DNA of 64,000 bases from NCBI GenBank assembly GCA_965224235.1, contig CBDCYP010000001.1, positions 992,001-1,056,000 of the forward strand. Reading direction: 5' to 3'. Position 1 is the stretch's first letter. Every line of letters starts with the position of its first letter. This DNA is from G958295935 sp965224235. GTDB lineage: Bacteria > Chloroflexota > Dehalococcoidia > Lucifugimonadales > Lucifugimonadaceae. The notes below the pieces were generated by a model. That model had not been told where the DNA came from. It searched no databases and was given only the letters and a program-made list of their open reading frames with translations. Shown here in pieces: positions 34,601 to 49,600 of this stretch. The translations under genes were made by a program, and so were the position numbers.

Positions 34601-37600
34601 AACCGCGTGGGCGCGCTGGCCGGCTGGGTCAACGGCAAGGTGGCAACCAGCTACTCGACCGGCAGTGTTGCCGGCGCAGTCGACGTGGGCGGGCTGGTGG
34701 GATTAATTCACCTGGGCGACATCGAAACGAGTTACTCCAACGCCCGAGTAGCCGGAGTAGCCGGCGCTTCGGCTTTGTTCGTGGGCGGACTGGTGGGCCG
34801 GGTACAGGGGGGCGACATCAAGGCCAGCTACTCCACCGGCAGCGTTCGCGGCCCAGACTATGTTGGCGGGTTGGCCGGATATGTCGCTGGCAGCGTCGTC
34901 GGCAGCTACTCCACAGGCCGCGTTTCTTCCACCGCCCGGCCTACCGGCAAGCGCCTGGGCGGGTTGATCGGAGGTGGCAGCGGGACGGCCACGGACAGCT
35001 ACTGGGACACCGGGGCCTCCGCGCAGCCAACCAGTTCCCGCGGCGTCGGGAAGACCACCGCCGAACTGCAAAGTCCCAGCGAATACAACGGCATCTACAC
35101 CAACTGGAACCTGGACCTGGACGGCGGCGGCGGCGGTGACGACCCCTGGAGCTTCGGCACGACCAGCGAGTACCCGGCGTTGAAGGTGGACTTCAACAAC
35201 GACGGCACAGCAACGACGGAGGAGTTCGGCACGCAGACGCACAGCGCGCCGAAGGTGGACTACGACAAGGATAATGACGGCCTGATAGAGGTTTCCAATC
35301 TGGTCCAACTGAACGCCCTGCGCTGGGACCCGCACGGCAACGGCGCTTCCAGCGACGCCCGCTACACCAGCGCCTTCTATAATCCGGTGCCCAGGATGGG
35401 CTGTAGCCTCTATAACCCGTGCGCCGGCTATGAGCTGACGGCCGATCTCTACTTCGACGAAAACCGCGACGGGAAGATTACCGGCGCCGACGCTGCCTGG
35501 TGGAACGGCGGCAGCGGCTGGGAACCCATCGGCTCATCAAGTAACAAGTACAACATCGACTTCCAAGGCAATGGCCGTACCATCTCTCACCTGTTTATCA
35601 ACCGGCCGAGCAGCGATTACGTCGGGCTGTTCGCCTACATCGGCCGCAACGGCTACATCCGCAACGTAGGACTGGAGAGCGTAAACGTAAACGGTCAAAA
35701 TTATGTGGGCGCGATGGCGGGACAGGTCGGTGGTTGGGTGCGATCCAGCTACTCCACTGGCAGTGTTGCAGCCAACTCCCACGTGGGCGGGCTGGTGGGT
35801 TATTCGGATCGGGAAGATAGCAGTACTACCGGTACCATCGAGACGAGTTACTCCAACGCCGGCGTAACGGCCACGGGCTACCAGGCAGGAGGACTGCTGG
35901 GCCACAGCCGAAACGGCGTCATCAAGGCCAGCTACGCCACCGGAGCGGTGTCCGGCGGCAACGTGGTCGGCGGGCTGGTCGGGGGTAGCCTGGACGTAAG
36001 CGTCATCGGCAGCTACTCCACTGGCAGCGTTTCTGCCACTATACAGCTCCATGCCGCTGACATTCAGGCAGGCGGGTTGATCGGATTTCACGTTAAGGCG
36101 GTGGTCACCAACAGCTACTGGGACACCGAGAGCTCCGGCTTGGCAACCAGCGACGGCGGCGTCGGCAAGACCACCGCGGAGTTGCAGACGCCCATCGGCT
36201 ACACAGGCATCTACGCCAACTGGAAGCGACCCTTATGGGACTTCGGCAATGTGGTCCAGTACCCGGCATTGAAGGCGGATTTCAACGGCGACGGCAGGGC
36301 GACGGTGGAGGAGTTCGGCAGCCAGGGCCGCGCGGCGCCGGTGGATTACGACAGCGATGATGACGGGCTGATCGATGTTTCCAACCTGAAACAACTGAAC
36401 GCCATGCGCTGGGACCTGGACGGGGATGGCCGCGCCCCCACCGACCCGGCCTACCACGCCGCCTTCCTCGGCCACCCGGCGGGCATGGGCTGCCCCGATA
36501 CCTGCGCCGGGTACGAGTTGCTGGCAGACCTGGACTTCAATACCGACACCACCGGCGATACCCCCGACGGCATCGTGATTGACGACAAGGACGATTACTG
36601 GAACGGAGGCAAGGGCTGGGACCCCATCGGGGAGGACGTATCCAATGTCGCGTTGAACTTCAACACCGTCTTCGAGGGCAACAAACATACTATCTCCAAC
36701 CTGTACATCGACCGGCCGACCGGCAGCGCCATCGGGCTGTTCGGCGTCACCGGGCGGGACGCCGCCATCCGCAACGTGGGGCTGGAAGGCGCATCGGTAA
36801 AAGGTAAGCGTCAAGTGGGGGCGTTGGCGGGCTACTCCGGCGGCCCGGTGGAATCCAGCTATTCCACCGGCCACGTCAAGGGGGATAATTTAGTCGGCGG
36901 ACTGGTCGGCTCCTCCCAGGCGCCAATCAAGACGAGCTACTCCACTGCCCGGGTAACTGCTTCGGCTGCTTCCGCGGGCGGCCTGGTGGGTCTTGCCCTG
37001 GCCGCCAACGGAGGAAGCTCCGGGGCCATCACCGCCAGCTACGCCACCGGCCGGGTTTCGGGAGCTTCCTCCATTGGCGGACTGGTCGGCTCCTCCCAGG
37101 CGCCAATCAAGACGAGCTACTCCACCTCCAAAGTGGCTGCTACGACGGGCACGGCGGGAGGACTGGTGGGGGAAATCAGCCGCCAGGGAACGGTGCAGGC
37201 GAGCTATGCCGCCGGGCCGGTATCCGCTCCCACCGCGGCCGGCGGGCTGGCCGGCAGGAGCGCCGGGGCCATCACCGCCAGCTACGCCAGGGGCGCCGTA
37301 TCCGGCCAAAGCAATGCCGGCGGGCTGGTGGGCAGAGGACCGGGCTCGGTCACCGCCAGCTACTGGGACAACGTCGAATCGGGCCAGTTATCGAGCTCGG
37401 GCAGCGCCGACAGCGACGGCAAGTCGAGTGAGGAGTTGGGGCTGCCCACCGGCTACGACGGCATCTACAGCGCCTGGAACCTGGACCTGGACGGCGCCGG
37501 CGGCGGGGACGACCCGTGGTACTTCGGCACGAAACGGCAGTACCCGACGCTGAAGGTGGACTTCGACAATGACAAGACGGCCTCAGCGGACGAGTTCGGA

Positions 37601-40600
37601 CGTCAAACCCGCTCGGCCCCGGTGGACTACGACAAAGACGGTGACGGCCTGATTGAGATCTACAGCCTGGCGCAGCTGAACGCCATCCGCTGGGACCTGA
37701 ACGGCGACGGCGTCCCCTCCAGCAACGGGGACTACACCGCAGAGTTCAGCAAATCGGCGACGGGCATGGGCTGCCCCTGGGGAGACCACGACGATGACTC
37801 CACCACGCCCAACCAGCCCCACTGCACTGGCTACGAGTTGATGGCGGACCTGGACTTCAACACCGACACCACCGGCGATACCCCCGACGGCATCGTGATT
37901 GACGACAAGGACGATTACTGGGACGGAGGCAAGGGCTGGAATCCCATCGGTAAGGACTCCAGGGGTTACAGCGCCGTCTTCGAAGGCAACGGCAACACCA
38001 TCTCAAACCTGTTCATCAGCCGAAGCAACAGGGATTTTGTCGGGCTTTTCGGCTTCATCGACGACGGCGGCGCTGTCCGAAACCTGGGGCTGGAAGACGC
38101 AAATGTAATCGGCGCCAAATACGTGGGCGCCTTGGCGGGCAACACCAAGGGCAGCGTGAAGTTCAGCTACTCCACCGGCAGCGTCAGTGGAGAAAAGGGA
38201 GTCGGCGGGCTGGCGGGGGAAAACTGGGGGCCCATCATCGCAAGCTACTCCACCGCCGAGATGACCGGCACAGGAGACACTGTGGGCGGGCTGGTCGGGC
38301 ACAACCGCGGGCCCATCACCGCCAGCTACGCCGCCGGTGCCGTGACCGGCTCGAACTGGGTGGGCGGGTTGGTGGGCGAAAACTACAGTCCCGTCATCGC
38401 CAGCTACGCCACCGGCATAGTAATCGGCTCGGGATACGACGTGGGCGGGCTGGCGGGCATCGCCGACAGCGACACTATCAGCAGCAGCAGCTACTGGGAC
38501 GTCACCACCACCGGCCATACCACCAGCGACGGCGGCGTCGGCAAGACCATCACCGAGCTGCAAAGCCCCGCCGGCTACATTGGCATCTACGCCAACTGGA
38601 ACCTGGACCTGGATAACGCGGACAGCGATGACAACCTCGCCACCAACCCCGACGACCCGTGGGACTTCGGCACGACCAGCGAGTACCCAGCGTTGAAGGT
38701 GGACTTCAACAAGGACGGCAAGGCGACGGTGGAGGAGTTCGGGCGGCAGCCCCGAACGGCGGGGGTGTTACCCACAAACCAGGGGCCCACCTTCAATGGC
38801 GGGACCATCAGCCGCGGCGTGCTCACCATCGCGTTCTCGGTGGTGGAGAACAGCGGCACGGCGGTGGGGACGTTGACGGCCACGGACCCCGAGAACGACC
38901 CGCTAACCTATCGAGTGGACAACTCAGGTGTCGGCGACGCCTTCGCCATCGATAGCCGCACCGGCGTCCTCACTCTCACCTCCCCGGCGGACCACGAGGC
39001 CAGGAGCATCTACCGCTTCGCCGTGCAGGTGCGGGACAGCAAGGACCCCCTCGGCGAAGCGGATACCCTCTGGGACACTGAAATCCGGGTGGTGGTCAAC
39101 GTGGACGACGCGGACGAACCGCCGGGGAGTCCCACGGGGCTCCAGCTGGCGGCGGTGGCGAGCGGGCTGGATGTCTCCTGGAATGCGCCGGCGGCCATCG
39201 CCGGCACACCGGCGGTGACCGGCTACGAGGTGGAGTACGCGCTGCTCACCGCCGCCAACCCCGAGGACTGGGGCGACTGGCAGTCTCACACCCACAGCGG
39301 CGCCGGAACCCGAGCCATCATCCGCAGCCTGACCCCCCGCGCAACCTACCGGGTGCAGGTGCGCGCGCTCAACGGCGAGGGGAGCAGCGGCTGGTACGGG
39401 CCGATCAGCAGCGTGACCGGGGCGCCCAACCTGGCGCCGGCCTACGCCGACTCCCGCAAGACGCTGAGGGTGGCGGAGAACACCGCCCCCGGCACGGACA
39501 TCGGCAGTCCGCTGACCGCCGTGGACCCGGAGGGGGACACGCTGAGCTACTCCCTGGGCGCTACGACGGACGACGCCCACTTCGCCATCGACGCCGCCAG
39601 CGGGCAGTTGAAGACCAAGGGGGCGCTGGACTACGAATCCGACAGATCCTACTCGGTCACCGTCACCGCCGAGGACCCCAGCGGGCTGTCGGACAGCATC
39701 ACGGTCACCATAAACGTCGGCGACCTGAAGGAACCGCCGGGAGCGCCCGGCGGGCTGAAGGCGGTGGCGGCGTCCAACGGGCTGACGGTCTCCTGGACTG
39801 CGCCAGCGGCGCCGGCGGGCGCAACGCCGCTCCCCATTACCCGCTACGACCTGCAATACCGGCAGAGCTCCGTCTCAAGCTGGACCTCGCATTATTCCCA
39901 CGCCGACACGACGACCACGGCCGCTATCACGGGCCTGACCGCCGGCGCGACCTATAACGTGCGGGTGCGCGCCTGGAACGCCGACGGCGCCGGCGCCTAT
40001 ACGACTCCGGTCAACGGCGCGCCCACTCCGCCAGCCGCGGGGGCCGCCGGCGATTACGACAAAGACAACGACAACCTGCTTGACATCGACAGCCTGGCCA
40101 AGCTGAACGCCATCCGCTGGGACCTGACCGGCGGCGTCAGGCTAGGGGCCGGTGGGCCAGACTACCTGAAGGCCTTCCCGCGGGGGCGCGGGATCAACGC
40201 CCAAATGGGCTGCCCCGATACCTGCGTCGGCTATGAGCTGACTGCGGACCTGGACTTCGACCAAAACGGCGACGGCCGCATTACCGCTGCCGACACCGCC
40301 TACTGGAACAACGGCGCGGGCTGGCTCCCCATCGGCACGGCCAAATTGCCGTACACCGCTGTCTTTGAAGGCAACGGGCATACCATCTCCAACCTGTTCA
40401 TCGACCGGCCAGCCACCGATGCGGTAGGGCTGTTCGGGGGGGCCGGTAACTCAGGGGCGGGCGGCAGCGTACGCAACGTGGGGCTGGAGCGTGTGAAAGT
40501 AACCGGTCATAACGATGTGGGCGGGCTGGCAGGAGTACTCCGCGGGGCAGTGAAAGCCAGCTACGTCACCGGCGTCGTGTACGGAGAAACGAGAGTCGGC

Positions 40601-43600
40601 GGGTTGGTGGGCCAGGTGATTACCACGGGCGAGGTCAGCGCCAGCTACGCCACCGGCAGGGTTCGCGGCCTGAGTGCAGTTGGCGGGCTGGTGGGCAGTG
40701 TGACTGAATTGGGCCATGTCAAACGCAGCTACGCCGACAGCGTCGTAATCGGCGCCGGTATTGGCCACAAGATTGGCGGCTTGGTGGGCTTTCTGGAAGG
40801 AAGGGTGCAAGCCAGCTATGCCAGGGGCAACATAGCCGGCGCCGATACCACCGGCGGCTTGGTGGGCGAGATGGATGGAAGGGGGGCGTCGGCAAGTGTG
40901 GAAGCCAGCTACGCCACCGCCGCGGTGCGAAGCAGCGGGGATTCTGTCGGGGGGCTAATAGGCTTGGCGCACAGCAGCTCGGCCAGCGACAGCTACTGGG
41001 ACTCTGCCACCAGCCTCCGGTCATCCAGCGCCGCCGGCTCCGCCGTGGGCGCCACCGGGCTGCAAAGTCCCACCGGCTACACCGGCATCTACACCGACTG
41101 GAACCTGAACCTGGACGGCGCCGGCGGCGGGGACGACCCGTGGGACTTCGGCACGGCCAGGCAGTACCCGGCATTGAAGGCAGACCTGAACCGGGACGGC
41201 ACGGCCACGGTGGAGGAGTTCGGACGCCAGAAACGGTATGTGTCGGTGATCGACTACGACGAAGACGACGACAACCTGATCGAGGTTTCCAGCCTGGCGC
41301 AACTGGACGCCATCCGCTACGACCTGAACGGGAACGGCATCTCCGCCAGCATGGCGAAGTTCGAAGCCGGCTTCCCGACCCCGGCCCCGGGCATGGGCTG
41401 CCCCGATACCTGCCTGGGCTATGAGCTGACGGCCAGCCTGGACTTCGACGAAAACGGCGACCGCGCCATCACCTCTGCCGACGCCGCTTACTGGGGGTTA
41501 GGCGCCGGCTGGCTGCCCATCGGCAACTACCTTGGCGTGCCGTACAACGCCGTCTTCGAAGGCAACGGTCATACCATTTCCCACCTGTTCATCAACCGGC
41601 CGACCGGGAAAGCAGGGTTGTTCCGCGATGTTGGGCCGGCCGGCCGCATCCGCAACGTGGGGCTGGAGCGTGTGAGGGTAATCAGTGGTGCGCGCGTGGG
41701 CGCGTTGGTGGGAGATCTCCGAGGCCGGGTGGAAGCCAGCTACGCCACCGGCACGGTTGCCGGACAATCGATCGTCGGCGGGCTGGTGGGCTATGTGGAT
41801 ACCGCTGGCTTGGTCAGCGCCAGCTACGCCGCCAGCGAGGTACGCGACACCAGCGGCGCCGGTGCGGGCTTTGGCGGCTTGGTGGGTGGGTTGGAGGGAC
41901 GGGTGGAAGCCAGCTATGCCCGGGGCAACGTAGTCAACGCAAGTGCGGCCGGCGGCTTGGTGGGCGCAATGAGAGGAACGGTGGAAGCCAGCTACTCCAC
42001 CGGCGAGGTGCGAAGCGGCCGGCCCAACGTTGGCGGGCTGGTGGGCCTCGAAGGCGACAGCGCGGCCAGCAACATCTACTGGGACACCGTCACCAGTGGC
42101 CGGACATCCAGCGCGGCGGGCGTCGGCAAGACCACCACCGAGCTGCAAAGGCCCACCCGATACAAGGGCATCTACGCCCACTGGAACCTGGACCTGCGCG
42201 GCTCGCCCGACGGGGATGACCCGTGGGACTTCGGCAGGGCCGACCAGTACCCGGTATTGAAGGCAGACCGAAACGGGGACAACAGGGCGACGGTGGAGGA
42301 GTTCGGCCACCAAATACGGGGCTTGCAGCCGATTGACTACGACACAGACAACGACAACCTGATTGAAGTTTCCAGCCTGGTCCAGTTGAACGCCCTGCGC
42401 TGGGACCTGAACGGCGACGGCGTCGCGGGCGGTGCCCGCTACCGGGCCGCCTTCCCGGACGCGAACGAGAACATGGGCTGCCCCGCTACCTGCGCCGGCT
42501 ATGAGCTGAAGGCCAACCTGGACTTCGACACCGACAACGTCAGCGGCCCCAGCTCCGGCGACGCCTACTGGGGCGGAGGCAAGGGCTGGATGCCCATCGG
42601 CATGGTGGCTGCGGCGTACAATGCCGTCTTCGAAGGCAACGGCCATACCATTTCCAACCTGTTCATCGACCGGACGGCCGTCAACAGCGTAGGGCTGTTC
42701 CACATCGTTGGTGCGGACGGCCGCATCCGTAACGTGGGACTGGAACACGCACAGATAACGGGTCATGACGTTGTGGGCTCGTTGGCAGGAATACTACACG
42801 GTGAGGTGAAAGCCAGCTACGCCACCGGCAGCGTTCGCGGCGCCGATGCCGTGGGCGGGCTGGCGGGCCTTGTGGAGACCGCGGGCCGGGTCAGCGCCAG
42901 CTACGCCACCAGCGATGTAGACGCCTCCGGCTACGCTGGCGGCCTGGTCGGCGTGTTGAATGGAACGGTGGAAGCCAGCTATGCCAAGGGCAGCGTAACC
43001 GGCTACGGCTACGCTGGCGGCTTGGTGGGCCAAATGAGCGGAACGGTGAAAGCCAGTTACGCCACCGGCTCAGTGCCAACCAGCAACTCTCACGCTCGAG
43101 GACTGGTGGGCCACAAGCGCAAAGGCGGCACGGTCAGCGACAGCTACTGGGACACCGCCACCAGCGGCCAGGGACTCAGCGACGGCGGCGACGGCAAGAC
43201 CACCACGGACCTGCAAACACCCACCCGCTACACCGGCATCTACGCCGACTGGAACTTGGACCTGGACGGTTCCGGCGGCGGGGACGATCCGTGGGACTTC
43301 GGCACGAAGTTCCAGTATCCGGTACTGAAGGTGGACTTCAACAATGACCGCACGGCGACGGTGGAGGAGTTCGGCTCCCAGCCGCGCTATGCGGAGACGA
43401 ATGACTACGACGCCGACGATGACGGCCTGATCGAAATCGTTAACCTGGTCCAACTGGCCGCGATTAACAACAACCCCACCGGCGACGGCGTGACCTTCCC
43501 CACTGGGGCAGATGAACGCCGCTACACGCAAGTCGTCTTTCACAACTCCATGCCGGGAATGGGCTGCCCCGACAGTGGCTGCAAAGGCTACGAGTTGATC

Positions 43601-46600
43601 AAGGACCTGGATTTCGACGTCAACAAAGATGGCAAGGTCAACCTCGCCGACTTCGATACCAACGGAAACGGTAAGGTGGACAGGGACGAGGGCGAGGCTG
43701 ACTTATCGAACTGGTCCCCCCTCGGCACCCACCTCAACCAGCCCGAATGGGGGGGGGACCGCAGGTTCTCGGCCATCTTCGAGGGCAACGGCCACACCAT
43801 CGCCAACCTGCGCATCAACTATCCCGGGAACGACGTACAGGGGCTGTTCGGAGCGATAGCCGGCGCCGAAATCAGGAACCTGGGAGTCGTCGGCGCCCGG
43901 ATAACCGGACAAGACCGGGTGGGCGTTGTGGTGGGACAGATGAGCGGCGAATCTATCGTCAACAACGTCTTTGTGTCCGACCGGCCGGGCGCTGATGACC
44001 GGTCATCAGTGCGGGGCCGGTCCATGGTCGGCGGACTGGCCGGTTACGTCGCCTTGCGCAGTAAGATCCATACGAGCTACTCCACCGCCGCCGTGTCGGG
44101 AGTGGAGCAGTTGGGCGGACTGGCCGGCGCCCTGGATCCGTCAAGGGTGATAATCGAAGACAGCTACTCCACCGGCGTGGTGACGGTGGACGGGCAGGGG
44201 TACACCGACAGCGCCGGCAACGCGGTGCAACCCGGCAAAGCGGGAGGGTTGGCCGGGGCCGCGGTGCGGAAGGACTCGACTGCCGGAACCTTTATCGGCA
44301 TAAACCGTGCCTACGCCATCGGTCCGGTCAAGGTGAAAGACGGCATCGTGGCCGAGCACATCGGCGGGCTGGTGGGCCAGTTGCATCCAAATGGCCCCCA
44401 GGTGGTTATTGACAGCTTTTGGAGTCTGGATGTCCCCAACAATGCCGCCAGCCCCGATGCCTTCGGCAAGCACGGCTATGAGTTGCGGCTGCCCACCAAT
44501 ACCGTTGATGACTTCGACCCGGACACCGCCGGCGTGCAGAACATCTATGCTCCAGGTAAGTGGCCTGATTCAACCTGGGACTTCGGCCACTCGGCGCATT
44601 ACCCGGTACTGAAGGCGGACCTCAACGGGGACCGCCGCGCCACGTGGCAGGAGTTTGGCAACAGCCGCGTCTTGACCTCCGGGGGGAAGGATTTTGACAT
44701 TGGCGACCAGCGCAAGCTGATCCCACCGCCGGTCACCAACTTCAGGGTAACCGGCCACGTCGGCAATCTGTCCATCGAATGGGAGCCGCCGGATATACAG
44801 AGCATCAACGCGGAACTACGGAATTTCTACACTTCGCTGCCCAGAGACGTTGAGATACTCGGTTATCACTTGCAGTATCGCCGCCGCACCGGAACCGGCC
44901 CGGAGAGCTGGGGGCCGTGGTACAACGGCGGCGCCGGGCCGGATGACCGGCAATTCGATTTAGCGGAGGGCCGCGTTGTGCAGGGCAACGTTGTGCCGGG
45001 CAGCGTTTACGAGGTGCGGATGCGGGCCTGGAACGGTGAGGGCTACGGGAACTGGAACCGGCCGGTCCGGGGCACGGTGCATAAATCGCGCCTGGACTAC
45101 GACCAGGACGACGACGGCCTTATCGAAATATCCAACCTGTCCCAGTTGAACGCCGTCCGCTGGGACCTGGACGCCGACGGTGACCCCGATGCCGCCAACG
45201 CGGCAGACTACGACGACGCCTTCCCCCGCGCTCCGCTGCCCGGCGCCGACCCGCGCATGGGCTGCCCCAGCAGCGGCTGCATTGGCTACGAGCTGTCGGA
45301 CAACCTGGACTTCGACACCGACGACATCAGCGGCCCCAGCGCCGGCGACGCCTACTGGGACGGCGGCAAGGGCTGGCAGTCTATCGGCAGCGACGCGAAC
45401 GCCTACACCGGCGTCTTCGAGGGCCATCGCAAAGTCATATCCAACCTGTTCATCAACCGCCCTGCGGAAGACGACCAAGGCTTGTTCGGTCTCATCAGTG
45501 GCGAGGTCCGCAATCTCGGCCTGGACAAGGTAAAGGTAACCGGAAGAAACAACGTCGGGGGGCTGGCCGGAGGCATTGACAGCAATGGCAACGCTTCGGT
45601 GCGGCGCAGCTACGTCACCGGCTCCGTCAGCAGCGCCAACGGTCCCGCCGGTATGTTGGCCGGTTACAACCAGAACGGCTCTATCGAAACCAGCTACGTC
45701 ACCGGCTCCGTAACTGCCGTCAATTCCGCCGGCGGGATGGTGGGTTGGAACACCGGCTCCATCACTGCCAGCTACTCTCAAGCCGACGTGACCAGTTCCG
45801 GGTCGGGGGGAAGGACTGGCGGACTCGTTGGCCGCAATCGCGGCCCTATAGTAGCCAGCTACGCCACCGGCACGGTAACCGCGCAGGTCAAGGCCGGCGG
45901 GCTGATGGGAAATCTTTTTTACGGAGGCAACCTCGCTCCTACCGCTTCCGTCAAAGCCAGCTACGCCACCGGCGCCGTGACCGCCACCGGGGGAGCCGAC
46001 GCCGACGTCGGTGGCCTGGTAAGCGCGGTAGACGCTGAAAATATCGGACATATCCACTACAGCTACTGGGACACCGAAACCACCGGGCAGACCGCGAGCG
46101 CCGGCGGCGACGGCAAGACCACCACCGAGCTGCGCTCCCCCACCACTTACGGCAGCGGGCCGGACATCTACGCGAGCTGGAACCTGGACTGGGACAACGC
46201 CGACGGCGACAACAGCGACGCCACCGGCCCGGACGACCCGTGGGACTTCGGCGCCAGCCACCATTACCCGGCGCTGAAGGTGGACTTTAACAACGACGGC
46301 AAAGCAAGCTGGGAGGAGTTCGGCGTACAGCGCACCTTCCTGCCGCCCGTCTTTGATGAAGGCTCCGGAGTCACCCGCAGCGTGGCCGAGAACAGCGGGT
46401 TCGGCGCCAACATCGGCCTTCCCGTCACGGCCGCCGACCCGGAACAATTCCCTCTGACCTACACACTGAGCGGAGCGGACGCGGACCTCTTCGACATCGA
46501 TGAAACAAGCGGCCAACTGACGACCAAGTTTACGCTGGACTATGAGACCAAGAACTCCTACACCGTGGTGGTCACGGCCACCGACATCGACGACGAAACC

Positions 46601-49600
46601 AGCGACAGTACGGTGACCATCAACGTGACCAACGTGGACGAAGGCGCCGGGGCGACGGTGGACTACGACAAGGACGGCGACGGCCTCATCGACGTAACCA
46701 CGTTGGCCCAGCTTAACGCCATTCGATGGGACCTGGCTTGGGGAGAGGCGAAGTACACCGGTATGCCGGCGCACACCGACGCCGCCGATTATTTCGCCGC
46801 CTTCCCCAAGCCCGCCTTCAACATGGGCTGCCCAACCCAGCGCTTAGTTCTGGGCGCCAACCCCCGGGACAGCGGCTGCATCGGCTACGAACTGATGAAG
46901 GACCTGGATTTCGACACCGACGGCAGCGGCGGCCCCGGTTCCGGCGATGCCTATTGGAACGACGGCAAGGGCTGGGAACCCATCCAGAAAGTGCTCCAGG
47001 TTGTAAGAGTAAACAATGCGAGTGTGTATAGCATCGTGCCGTACTCCGGCGCCTTCGAGGGCAATCGCTACACCATCTCCAACCTGTTTATCAACCGCCC
47101 GGATGAGAGCTACGTCGGACTGTTCGGCCAATTAGGCAAAGGCGCTGTACGGCACCTGGGGCTGGATAAGGTCAACGTGACCGGTGACTGGTACGTCGGC
47201 GGGCTGGCCGGCAGCAGCGGCGGGCGTCTGCGACGCAACTACGTGTCCGGCTCTGTAACTGGCGCCGGCGAAGTCGTTGGCGGGCTGGTGGGCCTCAGCA
47301 ATAAGTGTGAGCGGAATGAACGGGGTGAGGAGTGTATCTACCAGAGCTACGTCACCGGGTCCGTCACCGGCGACAGCATCGTTGGCGGGCTGGTGGGCCG
47401 CAACGAGGGCCAAATTGAGACAACCTACTCCCAGGCCGGCGTCACCGCCACCGGGGCCCTGGGAATAGCCGGGGGTCTCGTTGGCGTGAACAAACTCGAG
47501 ATAGCCTTCAGCTACGCCACCGGCGCGGTGACGGCGCCCACCGCTGCCGGCGGGCTGGTGGGCAAGAACGTCAGCGTCGACGGCAAGCTGGTGCGCATCA
47601 CGTCCACCTACGCCACCGGCGCGGTGACCGCCACCGGGGGGGCCAACGCCGACGCCGGCGGGCTGGTGGGCATCGAAGAAGGCAACAGCGCCTCTCTAAA
47701 GATCAGCCAAAGCTACTGGAATACCGAAACCTCCGGCCAGACCGCGAGCGCCGGCGGGGACGGCAAGACCACAAACGAGATGCGAATCCCCACCTGGAGT
47801 GAGGGCATCTACAGCAGTTGGCATGTCCGCCGGGTCCTCGACGGTGAGCCCACCTTCGAGGACCCGTGGGATTTCGGAACTCCCTACGAGTATCCGGTGC
47901 TGTTTGCGGACTTCAACAACGACGACTTCTCCACTTGGGAGGAGTTCGGAAACCAGCGCCCCACCGGTGCGCCTTCCTTCGACGATCGCCCGACCGCCAC
48001 CCGCCAAGTGAAGGAAGGTCTCGACGCCGGAGCCCCCGTCGGCAAACCCATCAGCGCCACCGACCCGGAGAGCGACACCCTGACCTACGCCTTGGACACC
48101 ACCACCGGCGACCACCAGGACTTTTCCATCGATTCCAAGACCGGCCAACTGACGACGAAGGCCGTCCTGGACTACGAGACCAAGAGCTCCTACGCCGTGA
48201 GGGTGACGGTGAGCGACGGCAAGAGCACCGCCCGCCTGGCCGACGCCAGCATAGACGACACCATCGCGGTGACCATCAACGTGGGCGACCTGAACGAGAA
48301 GCCGGAGTTCCTGTCGGAGGCCTACACGGATCAGGACGGGACAAAGGTGCCGCCGGCGTCCATTACCGTGGACGACCGGGACGTGCCGGAGAACACCGCC
48401 TCCGGCCAGGACGTTGGCGATCCCGTCACGGCCACGGACCCGGACGACGGGGCCTCCCTGACCTACGCCCTGGAGGCCAGCAGCCACGCCGACGCCGGCC
48501 CCAACGATCATACCCACTTCACCATCGTCGCCGGAAGCGGCCAGCTCATAACCAGGGGCGCGCTGAACCATGAGGCCGACGCCTCCTACATCGTGGTGGT
48601 CACCGTCACCGACGGCAAGAACCCCGCCGGGGAGCCCGACGACGCGGTGGACGACTCCATCACCATCACCATAAACGTCACCAACGTCAACGAGAAGCCG
48701 AGCTTCGACGACGGGCTGACCGCGTCGGTGAACGCGGCGGAGAACCAGACGGCGGTGGCCACGCCGGACGTCACCGACCCGGACGGGGACGACCTGACCT
48801 ACCGGCTGAACACAACCGCGTCGGTATCCGCTCCGGCCACAAACGACCACGCGTTGTTCACCATGACCGACGCAGGCGTCCTGACCTTCAAGTCGGCCCC
48901 CGACTTCGAGGCCGCCAAGAACAGCTTCACCATCGTCATCCAGGTGCGGGACAAGAAGGCCGCCAACGGCGACGCCGACACCGTGTGGGACGACTCCATA
49001 ACCCTCACCGTCAACGTCACCGACGTGGCCGAGCCTCCCGACGCCCCCGGGGACCTCGCGGTGAAGTCGACGGCCAACGGGCTGAACGTGACCTGGACGG
49101 CCCCGGTGATGACGGGCAAGCCGCCGCTGACGGGCTACGACGTGGAGCATCGCCTGCGCACCAGCGCCGACGGGGCCGACGCCGCGGACGTGACCTGGGG
49201 CAGCTGGACCGACGCGTCCCACGGCGACACGTCCACCAGCGCCGGCATCACCGGCCTCACGCCGGAGGCCACCTACCAGGTGCGGGCGCGGGGCGTCAAC
49301 GACGAGGGAGACGGCCAGTGGGCCGGGCCCGAAAACGGCGTGCCGGGCCACCCCAACCGGGCCCCGACCTTCGGCGACGGCGTAACCCTCTACGTGGACG
49401 AGAACACGGCATCGGGCGCCGACATAGACGACTCGCCGACCGCCACCGATCTCGACGGCGACTCCCTGACCTACTCCCTCGGCGGGACCGACTCGGCCCA
49501 CTTCGCCATCGCGGCCGGAAGCGGCCAGCTGAAGACCAGGGGGGCGCTGAACCACGAGAACGAGGACTCCTACTCGGTGATCGTCACAGCGGAGGACCCC

